From: Mobiluncus sp963511525
Lineage (GTDB): Bacteria; Actinomycetota; Actinomycetes; Actinomycetales; Actinomycetaceae
NCBI RefSeq assembly: GCF_963511525.1
Contig: NZ_CAUPIY010000015.1
Span: forward strand, 1 to 53,036
Reading direction: 5' to 3'
DNA length: 53,036 bases
The notes beneath the pieces were generated by a model. It made no database searches and was not told the DNA's origin. It was given only the letters and a program-made list of their open reading frames with translations. A program made the translations under genes and the position numbers. Each line of letters opens with the position of its first letter. Position 1 is the first letter of the stretch. Of this stretch, positions 26,232 through 36,300 are shown one piece after another.

Positions 26232-27494
26232 GTGAGCGATCTGATTGACGAACTGACTTGGCGGGGCCTGATTAAGCAACACACCGATTTGGACGCGTTG
26301 CGCCGGGCTTTGAACGAAGGTCCGCTCACGTTCTATTGCGGCTTCGACCCGACCGCGGCATCCCTGCATCACGGACACCTGGTGCAGCTCATTATGATGC
26401 GCCATTTGCAGCTGGCAGGACACCATCCCATCGCGCTGGTTGGGGGAGCGACCGGTTTGATTGGTGACCCGCGTATGACTTCGGAACGCCAGCTGCAGGA
26501 CAAGGAAACGGTGGCGGGCTGGGCGGACCGTCTGCAGCACCAAATCGAGCGTTTCCTCGATTTCGAGGGCGATAATCCGGCGCGAATGGTCAACAACCTG
26601 GAGTGGACCGCGCCCCTGTCCGCGATTGATTTACTGCGCGACCTGGGCAAGAACTTCCGGATGGGTACCATGCTGTCCAAGGACGCCGTGGCACGGCGAC
26701 TCAAGAGCGAAGAAGGCATTTCTTTTACAGAATTTTCTTACCAAATCCTGCAAGCCAATGATTACCTGCAGCTGTACCGCAAATACGGCGTCACCTTGGA
26801 AACCGGGGGCAACGACCAGTGGGGCAATCTGGTCGGGGGCATGGACCTGATTCGTAAGGTTGAAGGCAAAGATGTCCACGTGATGACGACGCCTCTGATT
26901 ACGAAATCAGACGGCACCAAGTTTGGCAAATCCGAGGGCGGGGCGATTTGGCTCGATCCGGAAATGTTCAGTCCCTACGCGTTCTACCAGTTCTGGTTGA
27001 ATACTGAGGACGCCGACGTAGTCAACTTGCTGAAAGTCTTTACTTTCCTGAGCCGCGAGGAAATCGAAGCATTGGAAACCGAAACACAGCAAAACCCGGG
27101 GAAGCGCGCTGCCCAACGAGCTTTGGCTGAAGCCGTGACCACCCTGGTGCACGGGGCGGATCAAACCGAGCGGGTGAAGGCCGCTTCGACGGCGCTGTTC
27201 GGACGCGGCGACCTGCGTGAGGTCGACGGGAAAACCCTGGTAGCGGCCACTGCGGACCTGCCGCGGACCCAGGCTGTGCTGGGAGAAACCAATATTTTGC
27301 ATCTGTTGGTGGACTCGGGGTTGGAAAAGGGCATTGGGGCGGCAAAACGTACTGTCGCCTCCGGGGGTGCGTACCTCAATAACGAAAAGGTTGAGGACGA
27401 AAGTCGGGTCGTTACCGCCGCAGATGTGCTGCCGGGCGGGGTTGTCTTGTTCCGGAAGGGCAAACGGCAACTCGGCGTAGCCGTTACGGAATGA
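26232..27494 (+). CDS. tyrS: tyrosine--tRNA ligase
   Basis: It charges tRNA-Tyr. It is a class I synthetase with FYCGFDPTAASLHHGHL (HIGH-like) and KFGKSEGGAIWL (KMSKS-like), the tyrosine pocket YQILQANDYLQLY and GGNDQWGNL, and a C-terminal S4 domain ending in GVVLFRKGKRQLGV. GTG at 26232, preceded by AAGGAAG, gives 420 residues, the typical length; the in-frame TTG at 26217 is unlikely. It is monocistronic, and the short leader shows no T-box. Confidence 0.96.
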   Translation: MSDLIDELTWRGLIKQHTDLDALRRALNEGPLTFYCGFDPTAASLHHGHLVQLIMMRHLQLAGHHPIALVGGATGLIGDPRMTSERQLQDKETVAGWADRLQHQIERFLDFEGDNPARMVNNLEWTAPLSAIDLLRDLGKNFRMGTMLSKDAVARRLKSEEGISFTEFSYQILQANDYLQLYRKYGVTLETGGNDQWGNLVGGMDLIRKVEGKDVHVMTTPLITKSDGTKFGKSEGGAIWLDPEMFSPYAFYQFWLNTEDADVVNLLKVFTFLSREEIEALETETQQNPGKRAAQRALAEAVTTLVHGADQTERVKAASTALFGRGDLREVDGKTLVAATADLPRTQAVLGETNILHLLVDSGLEKGIGAAKRTVASGGAYLNNEKVEDESRVVTAADVLPGGVVLFRKGKRQLGVAVTE

Positions 27495-27606
27495 AGGCAA
27501 TGACGGTTTTTTCCTAAACGGCGTTCACCTTTCGTAGATGAGTAATCTGTCCTAAGATGGATGTATATCCCAATGGTGTGATACTGAACTGTCAAAGGAG
27601 ACTGCG

Positions 27607-29226
27607 ATGTCCGATACGGAAACTAAGACGATTTATCCTTCTGCCCAAGCCGAAGCCCAAGCACGTCAGATGCACCAGCGCTGTGAGGCTTCTTTCCGTA
27701 GTTTGGTGCCAAACCTGGAGCGGGTGGTGGGACTGCCGGAAGGCCGTCCGTTACGAGCCGTCCAGTCCCCATTTACTGGAATTGATGCTTTCGGGGTTCC
27801 CCAAGCCACCCTGGCAGACTTGGATCAAGCCATCGTGCGTGCCCGTAGTGCGGGGCGGCGCTGGGGCAAGGCTCCTGCCGCCACCCGGGCGCAGTTTTTG
27901 TATAGACTTCATGACCTGCTGTGGCAGCACATGGACGAAATCCTCGACGTGATTCAGTGGGAAACCGGCAAGTCTCGCTACCACGCTTATGACGAAATCC
28001 AGGATATTGCCCTGAACTGCCGTTACTATGCGCGCACTCTCTCTCACGCGGTTCGCGATGAGCGCCGCCGCGGGGCGTTTCCTGGCGTGACGCGCACTTT
28101 CGTAATGTATGAGCCCAAGGGAGTTGTGGGGGTAATTGCGCCGTGGAACTACCCGCTGTCGATGGGGATTACGGACGCTATCGCGGCTTTGGCGGCTGGT
28201 AATGCCATTGTGACCAAGCCGGATTCCAACACTCCGCTGTCGGTGGTGGTCGGCAAAGCCCTGATGGTCGAGGCCGGGTTGGATCCTGATTTGTTCATTA
28301 TGGTGCCCGGACGTGGCTCCGAACTGGGAACCCCGCTCATTAAACAGGTTGACTACATGATGTTTACCGGTTCCACCGCTACGGGACGGATTATTGCCAA
28401 GCAATCGGGCGAAAACCTGATTGGGGTTTCGGCTGAACTGGGCGGCAAGAACCCGATGATAGTGCTGGAGGACGCAAAGGTTGACGACGCGGTGCGAGGC
28501 CTGGTGCGGTCTGCCTACGCCAATACTGGTCAGCTTTGTGTTTCCATTGAACGTCTCTATGTCCAAGACTCGATTTATGACGAGTTCAAAGCTAAGCTCA
28601 TCAAACGTATCAACGATATGAAGGTTGAGGTTTCCTTTGATTGGGAGGCCGATATGGGGGTTCTAGTTTCCGACCACCAGCTCGAAACGATTGATACCCA
28701 AGTTCAGGACGCTCTGAGCAAGGGCGCGGTAGCTCTGGCCGGCGGCCATGCACTGCCCGAAATTAGCTACACCGCTTATGCGCCCACCCTTCTGGAAGGT
28801 GTCGAGGAGGGAATGACCCTGTACGACCATGAGACGTTTGGTCCCGTGGTTTCTCTGTATCGTTTCCATACCGATGAACAGGCCATAGCCCTGGCCAATG
28901 ACACGAATTACGGCTTGAACGCCTCGGTTTGGGGCAAGCCGGCTCACGCTGTGGCGGTGGCACGTCGGATTGAGGCGGGCACGGTCAATGTCAACGAGGG
29001 GTTCACCGCCGCCTGGGGTTCCACCGATGCTCCTATGGGTGGCTGGAAAGATTCTGGTCTGGGGCGTCGCCACGGTATCGAGGGCATCCATAAATACATG
29101 GAATCGCGTACGATTGCCGTGCAAAACCGCGCGGTTCCTATCGCTCCGGTTATGGGATTGAGCCAGGAACAATACGTCACGGTCTTAAAATTCGCCCTGA
29201 AAGCTATGCGGCGACTGCATCTCTAG
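27607..29226 (+). CDS. gabD2: succinate-semialdehyde dehydrogenase (aldehyde dehydrogenase family)
   Basis: It oxidises an aldehyde, probably succinate semialdehyde, to the acid with NAD(P). The best overall resemblance is to the actinobacterial GabD2 group. Visible are the cofactor region VIAPWNYPLSMGI and TKPDSNTPL, FTGSTATGR, the catalytic Glu in AELGGKNPM and the catalytic Cys in GQLCVSIERLY. The 539 residues include an N-terminal extension of about 45, as in GabD2. AAAGGAG precedes the ATG. No GABA or 2-oxoglutarate decarboxylase genes are nearby, so the in vivo pathway is inferred from family only. Confidence 0.88.
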   Translation: MSDTETKTIYPSAQAEAQARQMHQRCEASFRSLVPNLERVVGLPEGRPLRAVQSPFTGIDAFGVPQATLADLDQAIVRARSAGRRWGKAPAATRAQFLYRLHDLLWQHMDEILDVIQWETGKSRYHAYDEIQDIALNCRYYARTLSHAVRDERRRGAFPGVTRTFVMYEPKGVVGVIAPWNYPLSMGITDAIAALAAGNAIVTKPDSNTPLSVVVGKALMVEAGLDPDLFIMVPGRGSELGTPLIKQVDYMMFTGSTATGRIIAKQSGENLIGVSAELGGKNPMIVLEDAKVDDAVRGLVRSAYANTGQLCVSIERLYVQDSIYDEFKAKLIKRINDMKVEVSFDWEADMGVLVSDHQLETIDTQVQDALSKGAVALAGGHALPEISYTAYAPTLLEGVEEGMTLYDHETFGPVVSLYRFHTDEQAIALANDTNYGLNASVWGKPAHAVAVARRIEAGTVNVNEGFTAAWGSTDAPMGGWKDSGLGRRHGIEGIHKYMESRTIAVQNRAVPIAPVMGLSQEQYVTVLKFALKAMRRLHL

Positions 29227-29248
29227 GGATACATTTTCCTCTTCGCGA

Positions 29249-29291
29249 CGGGTTCGGAATCGTGCCGTAACTCTCGGTGTGACCGAACCCG
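29249..29291. terminator. possible bidirectional hairpin between gabD2 and folA
   Basis: Arms CGGGTTCGG (29249-29257) and CCGAACCCG (29283-29291) pair over 9 bp around a 25-base loop between convergent genes. No clear T-run follows. Confidence 0.4.
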
Positions 29292-29315
29292 CCGTCCTTT
29301 GCGGGGCCGGAACGT

Positions 29316-29957
29316 TTAGCGGGGGATGTAGTAGCGTACCCGCCAGGCAGCGTCCCCGGATTTCGGGCGCCAGTTTTCGTCCGAACGGGTCAGATCCAGT
29401 TGCCAGAGAACCGGATCGATGACCGGGGCATAAGCCACCGTGCTCATTGGAGGCACCATCGCGGTCATGTCCAGCTGGGTGACTACCAGTAAATCCGCCA
29501 GTCCGAGCTCCATGACTTCGCGATACACTTTCGCTCCGCCGGTAATCCACACCTGGGGGGTGTTGGCGCACAGTTCCAACGCTTCGTTGAGGCTGTGGGC
29601 TACCTCGACATCAGGGGCGGTGAACTCACGAGACCCGGTGAGGACGATATTGCGCCGACCGGGCAGAGCCTGTCCCAGGGAGAGGAACGAGGCGCGTCCC
29701 ATAATCACTGGATTACCCATAGTAGTGTCTTTGAAATGCTTGAAGTCCGCGGGGACGTGCCACAGCATTTTGCCGCCAGCACCCAACACTTTTGCCTTGT
29801 CCTCAGCCCAAATCATCCCGAGGACACCGATACCGTGTCCGGCGCGGGAATCAGTCGGTGAGACCTCCGGGATGGGGGTCGGGTCAGGAGAGACAGGCGG
29901 AGTCCATCCGTAGGGATTGTGTACCGGTTTATTTGCGCCAGGATTCAAGCCGACCAT
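29316..29957 (-). CDS. folA: dihydrofolate reductase with N-terminal extension
   Basis: It reduces dihydrofolate to tetrahydrofolate with NADPH. The core begins near GIGVLGMIWAED and contains LWHVPADFKHFK (catalytic Asp), VIMGRASFLSLG and WITGGAKVY. About 43 residues rich in Pro and Thr precede the core, which is unusual for this enzyme. ATG 29957 with GAGAGG upstream is preferred; GTG 29969 is an in-frame alternative. It begins just after thyA on the same strand, giving the classic thyA-folA pair in which FolA recycles the dihydrofolate made by ThyA. Confidence 0.93.
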   Translation of the reverse strand: MVGLNPGANKPVHNPYGWTPPVSPDPTPIPEVSPTDSRAGHGIGVLGMIWAEDKAKVLGAGGKMLWHVPADFKHFKDTTMGNPVIMGRASFLSLGQALPGRRNIVLTGSREFTAPDVEVAHSLNEALELCANTPQVWITGGAKVYREVMELGLADLLVVTQLDMTAMVPPMSTVAYAPVIDPVLWQLDLTRSDENWRPKSGDAAWRVRYYIPR

Positions 29958-29970
29958 GCTGCCTCTCACG

Positions 29971-30771
29971 TCAGACCGCTACGGGAGCGGAAATCTTGGG
30001 GTGGTGTTGATAATTCGCCAGACGAATCATGTCAAAAGTGTAGCCGTCAATAGAGTCGGCTCTATCCAGTTCCAAAGTGGGGAAGGGGAAAGGCTCGCGG
30101 GACAGCTGTTGAGTGACCTGGTCCACGTGGTTGGCATAGATATGGCAGTCTCCGCCGGTCCACACGAGTTCGCCGACCTGTAAATCAGACTGTTGAGCCA
30201 GCATATGGGTCAGCAAAGCGTAGGAGGCGATGTTGAAAGGCACCCCCAGGAACATATCCGCCGAACGCTGGTAAATCTGCAGGGAGAGCCGGCCTTGCCC
30301 GACCCAGCATTGAAAGAAAGCATGGCAGGGAGCCAGCGCCATCTGATCCAACTCCGAAACGTTCCAGGCCGACACCAGCATACGCCGAGAAGAGGGGTCG
30401 TTCTTCAGGGTATCGAGCAGGTTTCTCACCTGATCCACCGGGCCGGCTGCGGTGGGCCAGGCACGCCACTGATGGCCGTAGATTGGTCCCAAATCCCCCG
30501 AGTCATCCGCCCACTCGTCCCAGATATGGATGTTGTTCTCCTTTAGCCAGCGGTTGTTCGTTCCCCCCTGTAAGAACCACAGCAGTTCGCCGACCACGCC
30601 GTGCCAGTACAGACTCTTGGTCGTGATGGCGGGGAAGCCTTGCGAGAGGTCATAGCGCAGCTGGCGCCCGAAAATCGAGCGGGTTCCCGTGCCGGTACGG
30701 TCGGGTTTTTCCACTCCGTGGGACATAATGTCGGCTAGCAAGTCCTCATATTGGTGGTCGGTGATGGTCAT
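29971..30771 (-). CDS. thyA: thymidylate synthase
   Basis: It methylates dUMP to dTMP using methylene-THF and yields dihydrofolate. The N-terminal RTGTGTRSIFGRQLRYDL, the active-site cysteine in LAPCHAFFQCWV, the QRSADMFLGVPFNIASYALLT region (two overlapping family blocks) and the C-terminal HPKISAPVAV are all present. The 266 residues are complete. AAGGGAAG precedes the ATG. It is cotranscribed with folA. Confidence 0.97.
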   Translation of the reverse strand: MTITDHQYEDLLADIMSHGVEKPDRTGTGTRSIFGRQLRYDLSQGFPAITTKSLYWHGVVGELLWFLQGGTNNRWLKENNIHIWDEWADDSGDLGPIYGHQWRAWPTAAGPVDQVRNLLDTLKNDPSSRRMLVSAWNVSELDQMALAPCHAFFQCWVGQGRLSLQIYQRSADMFLGVPFNIASYALLTHMLAQQSDLQVGELVWTGGDCHIYANHVDQVTQQLSREPFPFPTLELDRADSIDGYTFDMIRLANYQHHPKISAPVAV

Positions 30772-30826
30772 ATCTTCCCTTCTTAAACACGCTGAAGGCG
30801 GTATAGAACCACTGTATCAGGGACCC

Positions 30827-31318
30827 CTACAGCAAAAATTCGTCCGCCTTGACGGTCTCTTTGGCGAAGGCGTTTTCAATGGTCTTTATCACGGCTCGCT
30901 CCACTCCTACCGCAAAAAAAGGAATCGCGCAGGTAACTTCGCCCTCCAGCGTAATCTCGGTGCCGGATTGCGGAGTTGGCTCAGATTTCGCCACCATAGT
31001 GGTCGAAAACTTTACGGGGACACCCGCCATCGAGCCGCTCATAGTGCCGTTCTCAACCCACCCGGACTGATTCAAATCCCAGACTTCCACCACTTTTAGG
31101 TTCAGCCCGGTATTGAGCTTGTTGGCCAGTTGGTCCAGGTATTCAGTAGAAATGGACACGGTGGAAGATACCCGGATACGGTTATCGACCAGGCTCAAAT
31201 CAACTTGGGCGTGATCATCCAAATCCGCCCAGCGTTTTTTATAGTATTCCGGGTTTTTTAACATCGCGGTGACTTGGGCGCGAGATCCGGGATAAGCCAG
31301 GGTCTGGGTGAATTTCAT
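30827..31318 (-). CDS. DUF2505 family protein
   Basis: It is an actinobacterial family of unknown function. The predicted fold is START/SRPBCC-like: MKFTQTLAYPGS at the start, then alternating strands, SGSMAGVPVKFSTTM, and a C-terminal helix (IKTIENAFAKET). There is no signal peptide. I start at ATG 31318, preceded by GGAGAG, giving 163 residues; eight extra upstream codons are unlikely. It is divergent from pdtaS with about 84 bases between them, so the promoters are adjacent. A lipid- or small-molecule-binding role is only a fold-based guess. Confidence 0.75.
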   Translation of the reverse strand: MKFTQTLAYPGSRAQVTAMLKNPEYYKKRWADLDDHAQVDLSLVDNRIRVSSTVSISTEYLDQLANKLNTGLNLKVVEVWDLNQSGWVENGTMSGSMAGVPVKFSTTMVAKSEPTPQSGTEITLEGEVTCAIPFFAVGVERAVIKTIENAFAKETVKADEFLL

Positions 31319-31366
31319 GTCGGGTCTCTCCTGAAGCATCAATTACCCTTATATTCTAGATGCAGG

Positions 31367-31396
31367 TTGCTCAAAACACAGCCCAACGCATAACCT
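31367..31396 (+). promoter_or_regulatory. pdtaS promoter
   Basis: TTGCTC (31367-31372) and TAACCT (31391-31396) are 18 bp apart. The -10 ends six bases before the GTG start, suggesting a leaderless or nearly leaderless mRNA. Confidence 0.5.
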
Positions 31397-31402
31397 GAGA
31401 AG

Positions 31403-32869
31403 GTGTCGACGTTTAAACGCTCCCTGGGGGAACCCCCATTCCAGGCATTGACCGAAGATGCTGTAGAACAGCTGTATCGTTTGGTGTCGGATTGGCAAAT
31501 CATCTCTGACCTGTCCCAAGCCGATCTGTTGCTGTGGTTGCCGAACCGTTATGACGGCATGTCTTGCGCGGCTCACTGCCGTCCAGCCACCGGACCTACG
31601 GTTCACCTCGATGACGTGATTGGGCTAAACTTGCCTGCCACTCGTCTGCCCCTGCTGGAACAGGTCCAGTTAAAAGGCGAGATTATCGAGAACCCCGTAC
31701 GACGTTGGACGGGGATGAACACGGTATCCGAGGTACTGGTGCCCGTGCCTTTTGCGGGACGAAACATTGGAGTCCTGGCGATTGAGACCAACCTGGCTTT
31801 CCAGGTCGGCGAGATTGGTGGCGAGGGTTGGTTTAAAGCGGTTTCCCGGACACTGTGGAAGATGGTGGCAGCCGGAGACTTTCCCTTCGAGGTCACTCCG
31901 ACTACCGGTAAGCACGGCAATCCCCGGGTGGCCGATGGGGCCTTGATGCTGGACAATGAGGGGCTGGTAGAACATTGTTCACCGAACGGGATTTCTGCTT
32001 TTAAACGGCTTGGTTTTCACAACCAGCTCCATGGCACGAAACTTAGCGACTCCGTCTTGCCGCTGTTGGAAAAAGGCGCCGTCATCGATGAGGATTTGTC
32101 AACGGTGCTTCAGGGACGATCTTCTGCCCTGGCCGAGATTGACGTGCGCGGAGTGAATTTGACCATTCGTTCGCTACCGCTGGTCGAGGAAGGGGAACGG
32201 ATTGGAGCCCTGCTGCTGTGCCGTGATGTGACCGAAAAACGCCATCGTGAAAAGGAACTGTTGAGCAAAGATGCCACCATTCGCGAAGTGCATCACCGGG
32301 TGAAAAACAACCTCCAAACGGTCAGCGCTCTGTTGCGCCTGCAAGCTCGCCGTTCGGATAACGCGGTGGTTCAAGAGGAATTGTCTCAGGCGGAACGGCG
32401 AATTTCGATTATTGCGATGGTGCACGAGGCACTGTCACATACGGTTGATGAGACCGTGTCTTTTGACGACACGTTCCGTAAACTACTGGCTTTGGTGGCG
32501 ACCGCGGCGTCCTCCGACCACTTCGTGGAGACGCGTTTCTTGGGCAGCTTTGGGACGCTGGGAGCGGACGCGGCCTCTGCCCTCGGGTTGGTGCTTACCG
32601 AGCTGGTGACCAACGCGATTGAACACGGTTTGGAAGGCCGTGGCGGGGTGGTAGAGGTCGAGGCCCACCGGGACGACCACAACGAGACTTTGGTGGTGAC
32701 GGTGACCGACGACGGGCATGGACTCACCGGCAACTCGGTCGGTTCAGGCTTGGGCACTCAGATTGTCCAGACTTTGGTCAAAACCGAACTGGTCGGGACG
32801 GTGCAGTGGGAAAACCGAGAGCCTCCCGCGAGCGGTACGATTGTGCGCCTCACCGCTACCAAGCTGTAA
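31403..32869 (+). CDS. pdtaS: PdtaS-type cytosolic sensor histidine kinase
   Basis: It is a two-component histidine kinase of the HisKA_2/HWE-like class. An N-terminal GAF-like sensor (about 20-155) and a PAS-like domain (about 175-285) are followed by the phosphoacceptor region EVHHRVKNNLQTVSALLRLQ (His297/298). The ATPase domain is C-terminal, with ELVTNAIEHGL and DDGHGL. No membrane segments are present. In mycobacteria the orthologue phosphorylates the ANTAR RNA-binding regulator PdtaR and lies next to whiB1, exactly as here; PdtaR is not in this window. The start is GTG at 31403. Confidence 0.9.
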   Translation: MSTFKRSLGEPPFQALTEDAVEQLYRLVSDWQIISDLSQADLLLWLPNRYDGMSCAAHCRPATGPTVHLDDVIGLNLPATRLPLLEQVQLKGEIIENPVRRWTGMNTVSEVLVPVPFAGRNIGVLAIETNLAFQVGEIGGEGWFKAVSRTLWKMVAAGDFPFEVTPTTGKHGNPRVADGALMLDNEGLVEHCSPNGISAFKRLGFHNQLHGTKLSDSVLPLLEKGAVIDEDLSTVLQGRSSALAEIDVRGVNLTIRSLPLVEEGERIGALLLCRDVTEKRHREKELLSKDATIREVHHRVKNNLQTVSALLRLQARRSDNAVVQEELSQAERRISIIAMVHEALSHTVDETVSFDDTFRKLLALVATAASSDHFVETRFLGSFGTLGADAASALGLVLTELVTNAIEHGLEGRGGVVEVEAHRDDHNETLVVTVTDDGHGLTGNSVGSGLGTQIVQTLVKTELVGTVQWENREPPASGTIVRLTATKL

Positions 32870-32901
32870 GCCGGCAGCTTCCGGTCGCCTGTCGGGCTAG
32901 T

Positions 32902-32942
32902 AAAAAAACCGTGGTGGTGAGCCACCTAATGCGCTCACCACC
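32902..32942 (-). terminator. terminator of whiB1
   Basis: GGTGGTGAGC (32913-32922) pairs perfectly with GCTCACCACC (32933-32942). On the minus strand the stem is followed after four bases by seven T residues. It may also stop pdtaS transcripts from the other side. Confidence 0.85.
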
Positions 32943-32985
32943 AGCGGGGTCTTTCCTGGGTTTGACGCCCCCAGAGGCGTGTAAC

Positions 32986-33249
32986 TTAGAGGCTCGAAGC
33001 GCGGCGCGCACGGGCATTGCGGGCATTGCGACGCTTCAAAGAACGACGCTCATCCTCGCTGGTGCCGCCCCAGACGCCGGCATCTTGGTTATTGTCCAGA
33101 GCCCACTTCAGGCAAACGTCCACAACCTGGCAGGTCGCGCACACAGCCTTAGCTTCTTCAATCTGAGCCAATGCCGGGCCGGTGTTCCCCACGGGGAAGA
33201 AAAGTTCAGGATCTACGGTTAAGCAAGCTGCTTGATCACGCCAGTCCAT
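32986..33249 (-). CDS. whiB1: WhiB-family iron-sulfur transcription regulator (WhiB1-like)
   Basis: It is a small [4Fe-4S] protein that binds the primary sigma factor and alters promoter choice, with cluster loss on NO or oxygen exposure. Four cluster cysteines are visible at residues 9, 37, 40 and 46 (CATCQVVDVC). They are followed by the GVWGGTSEDERR turn and a basic tail (RRNARNARARRA). The 87 residues and the neighbouring pdtaS point to WhiB1. AAGGAG precedes the ATG. Transcription converges with pdtaS. Confidence 0.93.
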   Translation of the reverse strand: MDWRDQAACLTVDPELFFPVGNTGPALAQIEEAKAVCATCQVVDVCLKWALDNNQDAGVWGGTSEDERRSLKRRNARNARARRASSL

Positions 33250-33385
33250 AATTGCTCCTTAGAGTTCGGTGCAAAAGAATCGGTTAGGGATTTGTAAAAC
33301 TTTTGCGTGGAATAAATTCGACTTAACAAGGGTGACATCATTCCAGCGCATTTTCAAGAGATGTAAATGAAGAATTTTTCAAAAA

Positions 33386-36300
33386 TCAGGTGATATGTGT
33401 CACATTAGCACTTGGAGGGAGTAGCGCGCCCACTTCGGAGCCCGTCTGATAAATCGCTGGAAATTCGCCAATAACCTGGAGTTTTCGGACAAAATCCATC
33501 TCGATATCGAGGTAATTTGCCGCCCGATGTCTGGCTTCGATGGTGTTTCCTAAATGGGTTAGTGTTACTTTCCGATTGGTAAAATCCGGTAATGAGAGGG
33601 TTAAATTTCCCGGCATAAGCCCAGGTGAACGCAATTCTAGGAATGTTAGGTCAAACTTCAGGCTACTCTCAATACACTCCCGTAAAATATTCAGGTTAGG
33701 GGTGCTATGTTCAGAATTGGAGACAATGACAAAGGTATCGCGGTCAATGTGTTCAAGTTCAAAATCTTCTGCCTCAATCACCCGATAACCGAGACGGCGA
33801 TATTCCCGTTTCAATTGAGCCACCAGGGGACGCATCTCGGCGAGGTCGTCCACTACCCAGTGGCGCCGCGCGGGCGAAAGGCTCAGCCAATCGCGGCGCG
33901 ATGAGGACCAGCCTAACGTAACAAGCTGGGCGGCGCGTGGCATTTCTCGATGGGAAAATAATTTCGGCATCTCTGTTAAGACAATTGACTCACCTCTCGA
34001 GGCCGTAGGGGTACCGTCAGGACAGTCCGCACCAGGCGTGGTGCCAACTATTTCGGCTAAGCCCTCACAGTTGGGCAGACCGATTTGGGCAGTGGCACAC
34101 GTGTTGCCGATTTGCCACACCCCGCGGCCGGGCGCGACTACGGCAGGCAATGCGTCGCTCAAACGCCCGCGCACTCCGTTGGATTCAATGCCGGCAGAAT
34201 GCAAATCCACCGTATCGCGTGGGCACAACACATACTTTTCCCCAGCCAAGGCTCCCCAAGCCGTATGCCCAGCGCCCAACGGAGCCGTGAAAGCCAGCAA
34301 ATAGCCCCCCGCCCCATTTTCGCTCAGCAACGTTTCCAGGCGCTTGACCCCCTGGCCCGGATAGAGCCGTTCCAGCTCGTCAGCCAGTAAATCCGCGCGG
34401 TCAATAGCCACCGCGGTCCCTTCTAAACCACAGTCAGCCGCTAAGGAGATGAATTGATCGAGTTTCCACAAGTCTTTCGGGGAGAATACGGTGAGAATGT
34501 GTTGGAGCGGGGAGACTAACGGTTCGCTCAATCCGCTCCACCGGTTCCAGAACGCCGACGGGTTGGGGGTGATGACTATCACCGAGCGATTTTGCCTCAG
34601 CCACGTCGTGGTCAGGGAGGCTACGGCGGTGGTTCGTCCGCTGCCGGGATTGCCGAAAATCCCCAAGCTCGTTTGGGGCAAACGCCAGCTTTGGCGAGCC
34701 TGGTGGGGAAAGTCCAGCAGGGCGAAACTGCCGGGGGGACACGGTGTGGCCAATGGCAGATCGGGACACCAGATTTCCGGTAGGCGTGCATTGTCGCAGC
34801 CTTGCTCCCAGGCTTGGCGAATCTGATCCACACAGTGGCGTACCCAGTCGGCTTTTCCGCACCAGGCGGCTTGTGCCACGCCGGAGGTGAGCCCCTCCCA
34901 AAACAGACGCCCCGGAATGGGCGGGAGGCTCGCCGCCCGCGTATCGCTGAGTATCTCGGTCGAGTCTTGGGGAGAACGAACCCGCAGGGCAATCCGTAGG
35001 TTGGTATTAGCCAGAATCTGGCCGTTAACCACCCCACCGGGCTTTTGTGTAGCCAAAATCAGGTGCAGTCCCAGCGAACGTCCGTGCGTAGCCAGGCGAA
35101 TCAGGTTTTCCAAAGTTTCGGGATGATCCGTGGCAAGGGCGCGAAATTCATCCACCACGATGAGGACTCTAGGCAGCCGTTGCCCGGTGAGCTGGTGATA
35201 ATGCTCCAGGTCGCGGGCTTTAACCTGGGACAGAACCGTCTCTCGCTGCTTCAGGAATGCCTCCAGGGACGCTAGAGCACGAGAGGTGAGTTGCGGCGTC
35301 AAGTCCGTCAACACGCCGTGAGTGTGGGGTAGCGCCCCCAGCGCCTCGAATGCCGCCCCGCCCTTGTAATCGAGCAAAATAAACCGTAAATCGCGGGGAG
35401 AATAGTGCAAAGCCAGTGCCATCAACCACGTGGTCAGCAGCTCCGATTTCCCGGCCCCGGTCGTGCCCGCCACCAGGGCGTGAGGTCCTTCTTTCACCAA
35501 ATCAACCAGCCACGGACGTTCTGCGGTGCTCACCCCGAGCTGAGCGCACAAGCCTGGGGGAGGTGCCTGCCAGCTTTGGGTGATAGCTTCGGGACTGGTT
35601 TGCCACCACTGGCTGACATCAACCAAGTCGGGCAGGCTTTCGGCGGGGGGTATGGCGGTCAAGCTAAGGCGTCGCGGATTGTCCCCCAAGGCCTCCAGGA
35701 GAGAGCCGAACCAGGCGGCCGTAATAACACGGCGGCGTGGGGGCGGATTGAGGATACGTTGCGCCCATGGCGGAGGGGTATCGGCGGTGATGGTCATCCC
35801 GACTTCGTCCGTCTCCAAATGCGGGGTTTCGCCGGGGTTAAACACGCGAATCACCAGGGTTTGCGGTGAGGTCTGGCCCGGTTCTTCGCGAGGTTTGATT
35901 CCGCGCCACGGGTCGGGATTCTTTTCGCTGAGCCGAGCCTGACCAAACAGGATGGCCTGGGCGATGACCCACCGGGCTTGGTCCGCGCCTTTTGCTCCTG
36001 TGAAACACAGCGTTTCTCCCGGTTGAATCTGCAGGACGCGCCGGCGCAGTTTCCGACCCGAAAACACCCGAATCACGCTGACCTTTTGCGAGGGCGTCAC
36101 TAGGGGAGCAGCAGCGGCGAGCCACAGCTTTTCCGGGGTCGGTACCGCCAATGCCCGTCGGATGAACACCACCAGGGTAATCACGCCGGCAATGCCCAGA
36201 ATCACCAGCAGGCGCCACCCCAGGAAAGCCCCCAAACCCAACATGAGCAGCAGCGGCAGGAACATAAACAAAGCGGTGCGTCCCGCAAACTGTCGCGGCG

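Noticed and set aside
27751..28566. 271-codon minus frame opposite gabD2
   Set aside because: The translation lacks domains and is His/Arg-rich; the plus strand holds a full aldehyde dehydrogenase with all catalytic residues.
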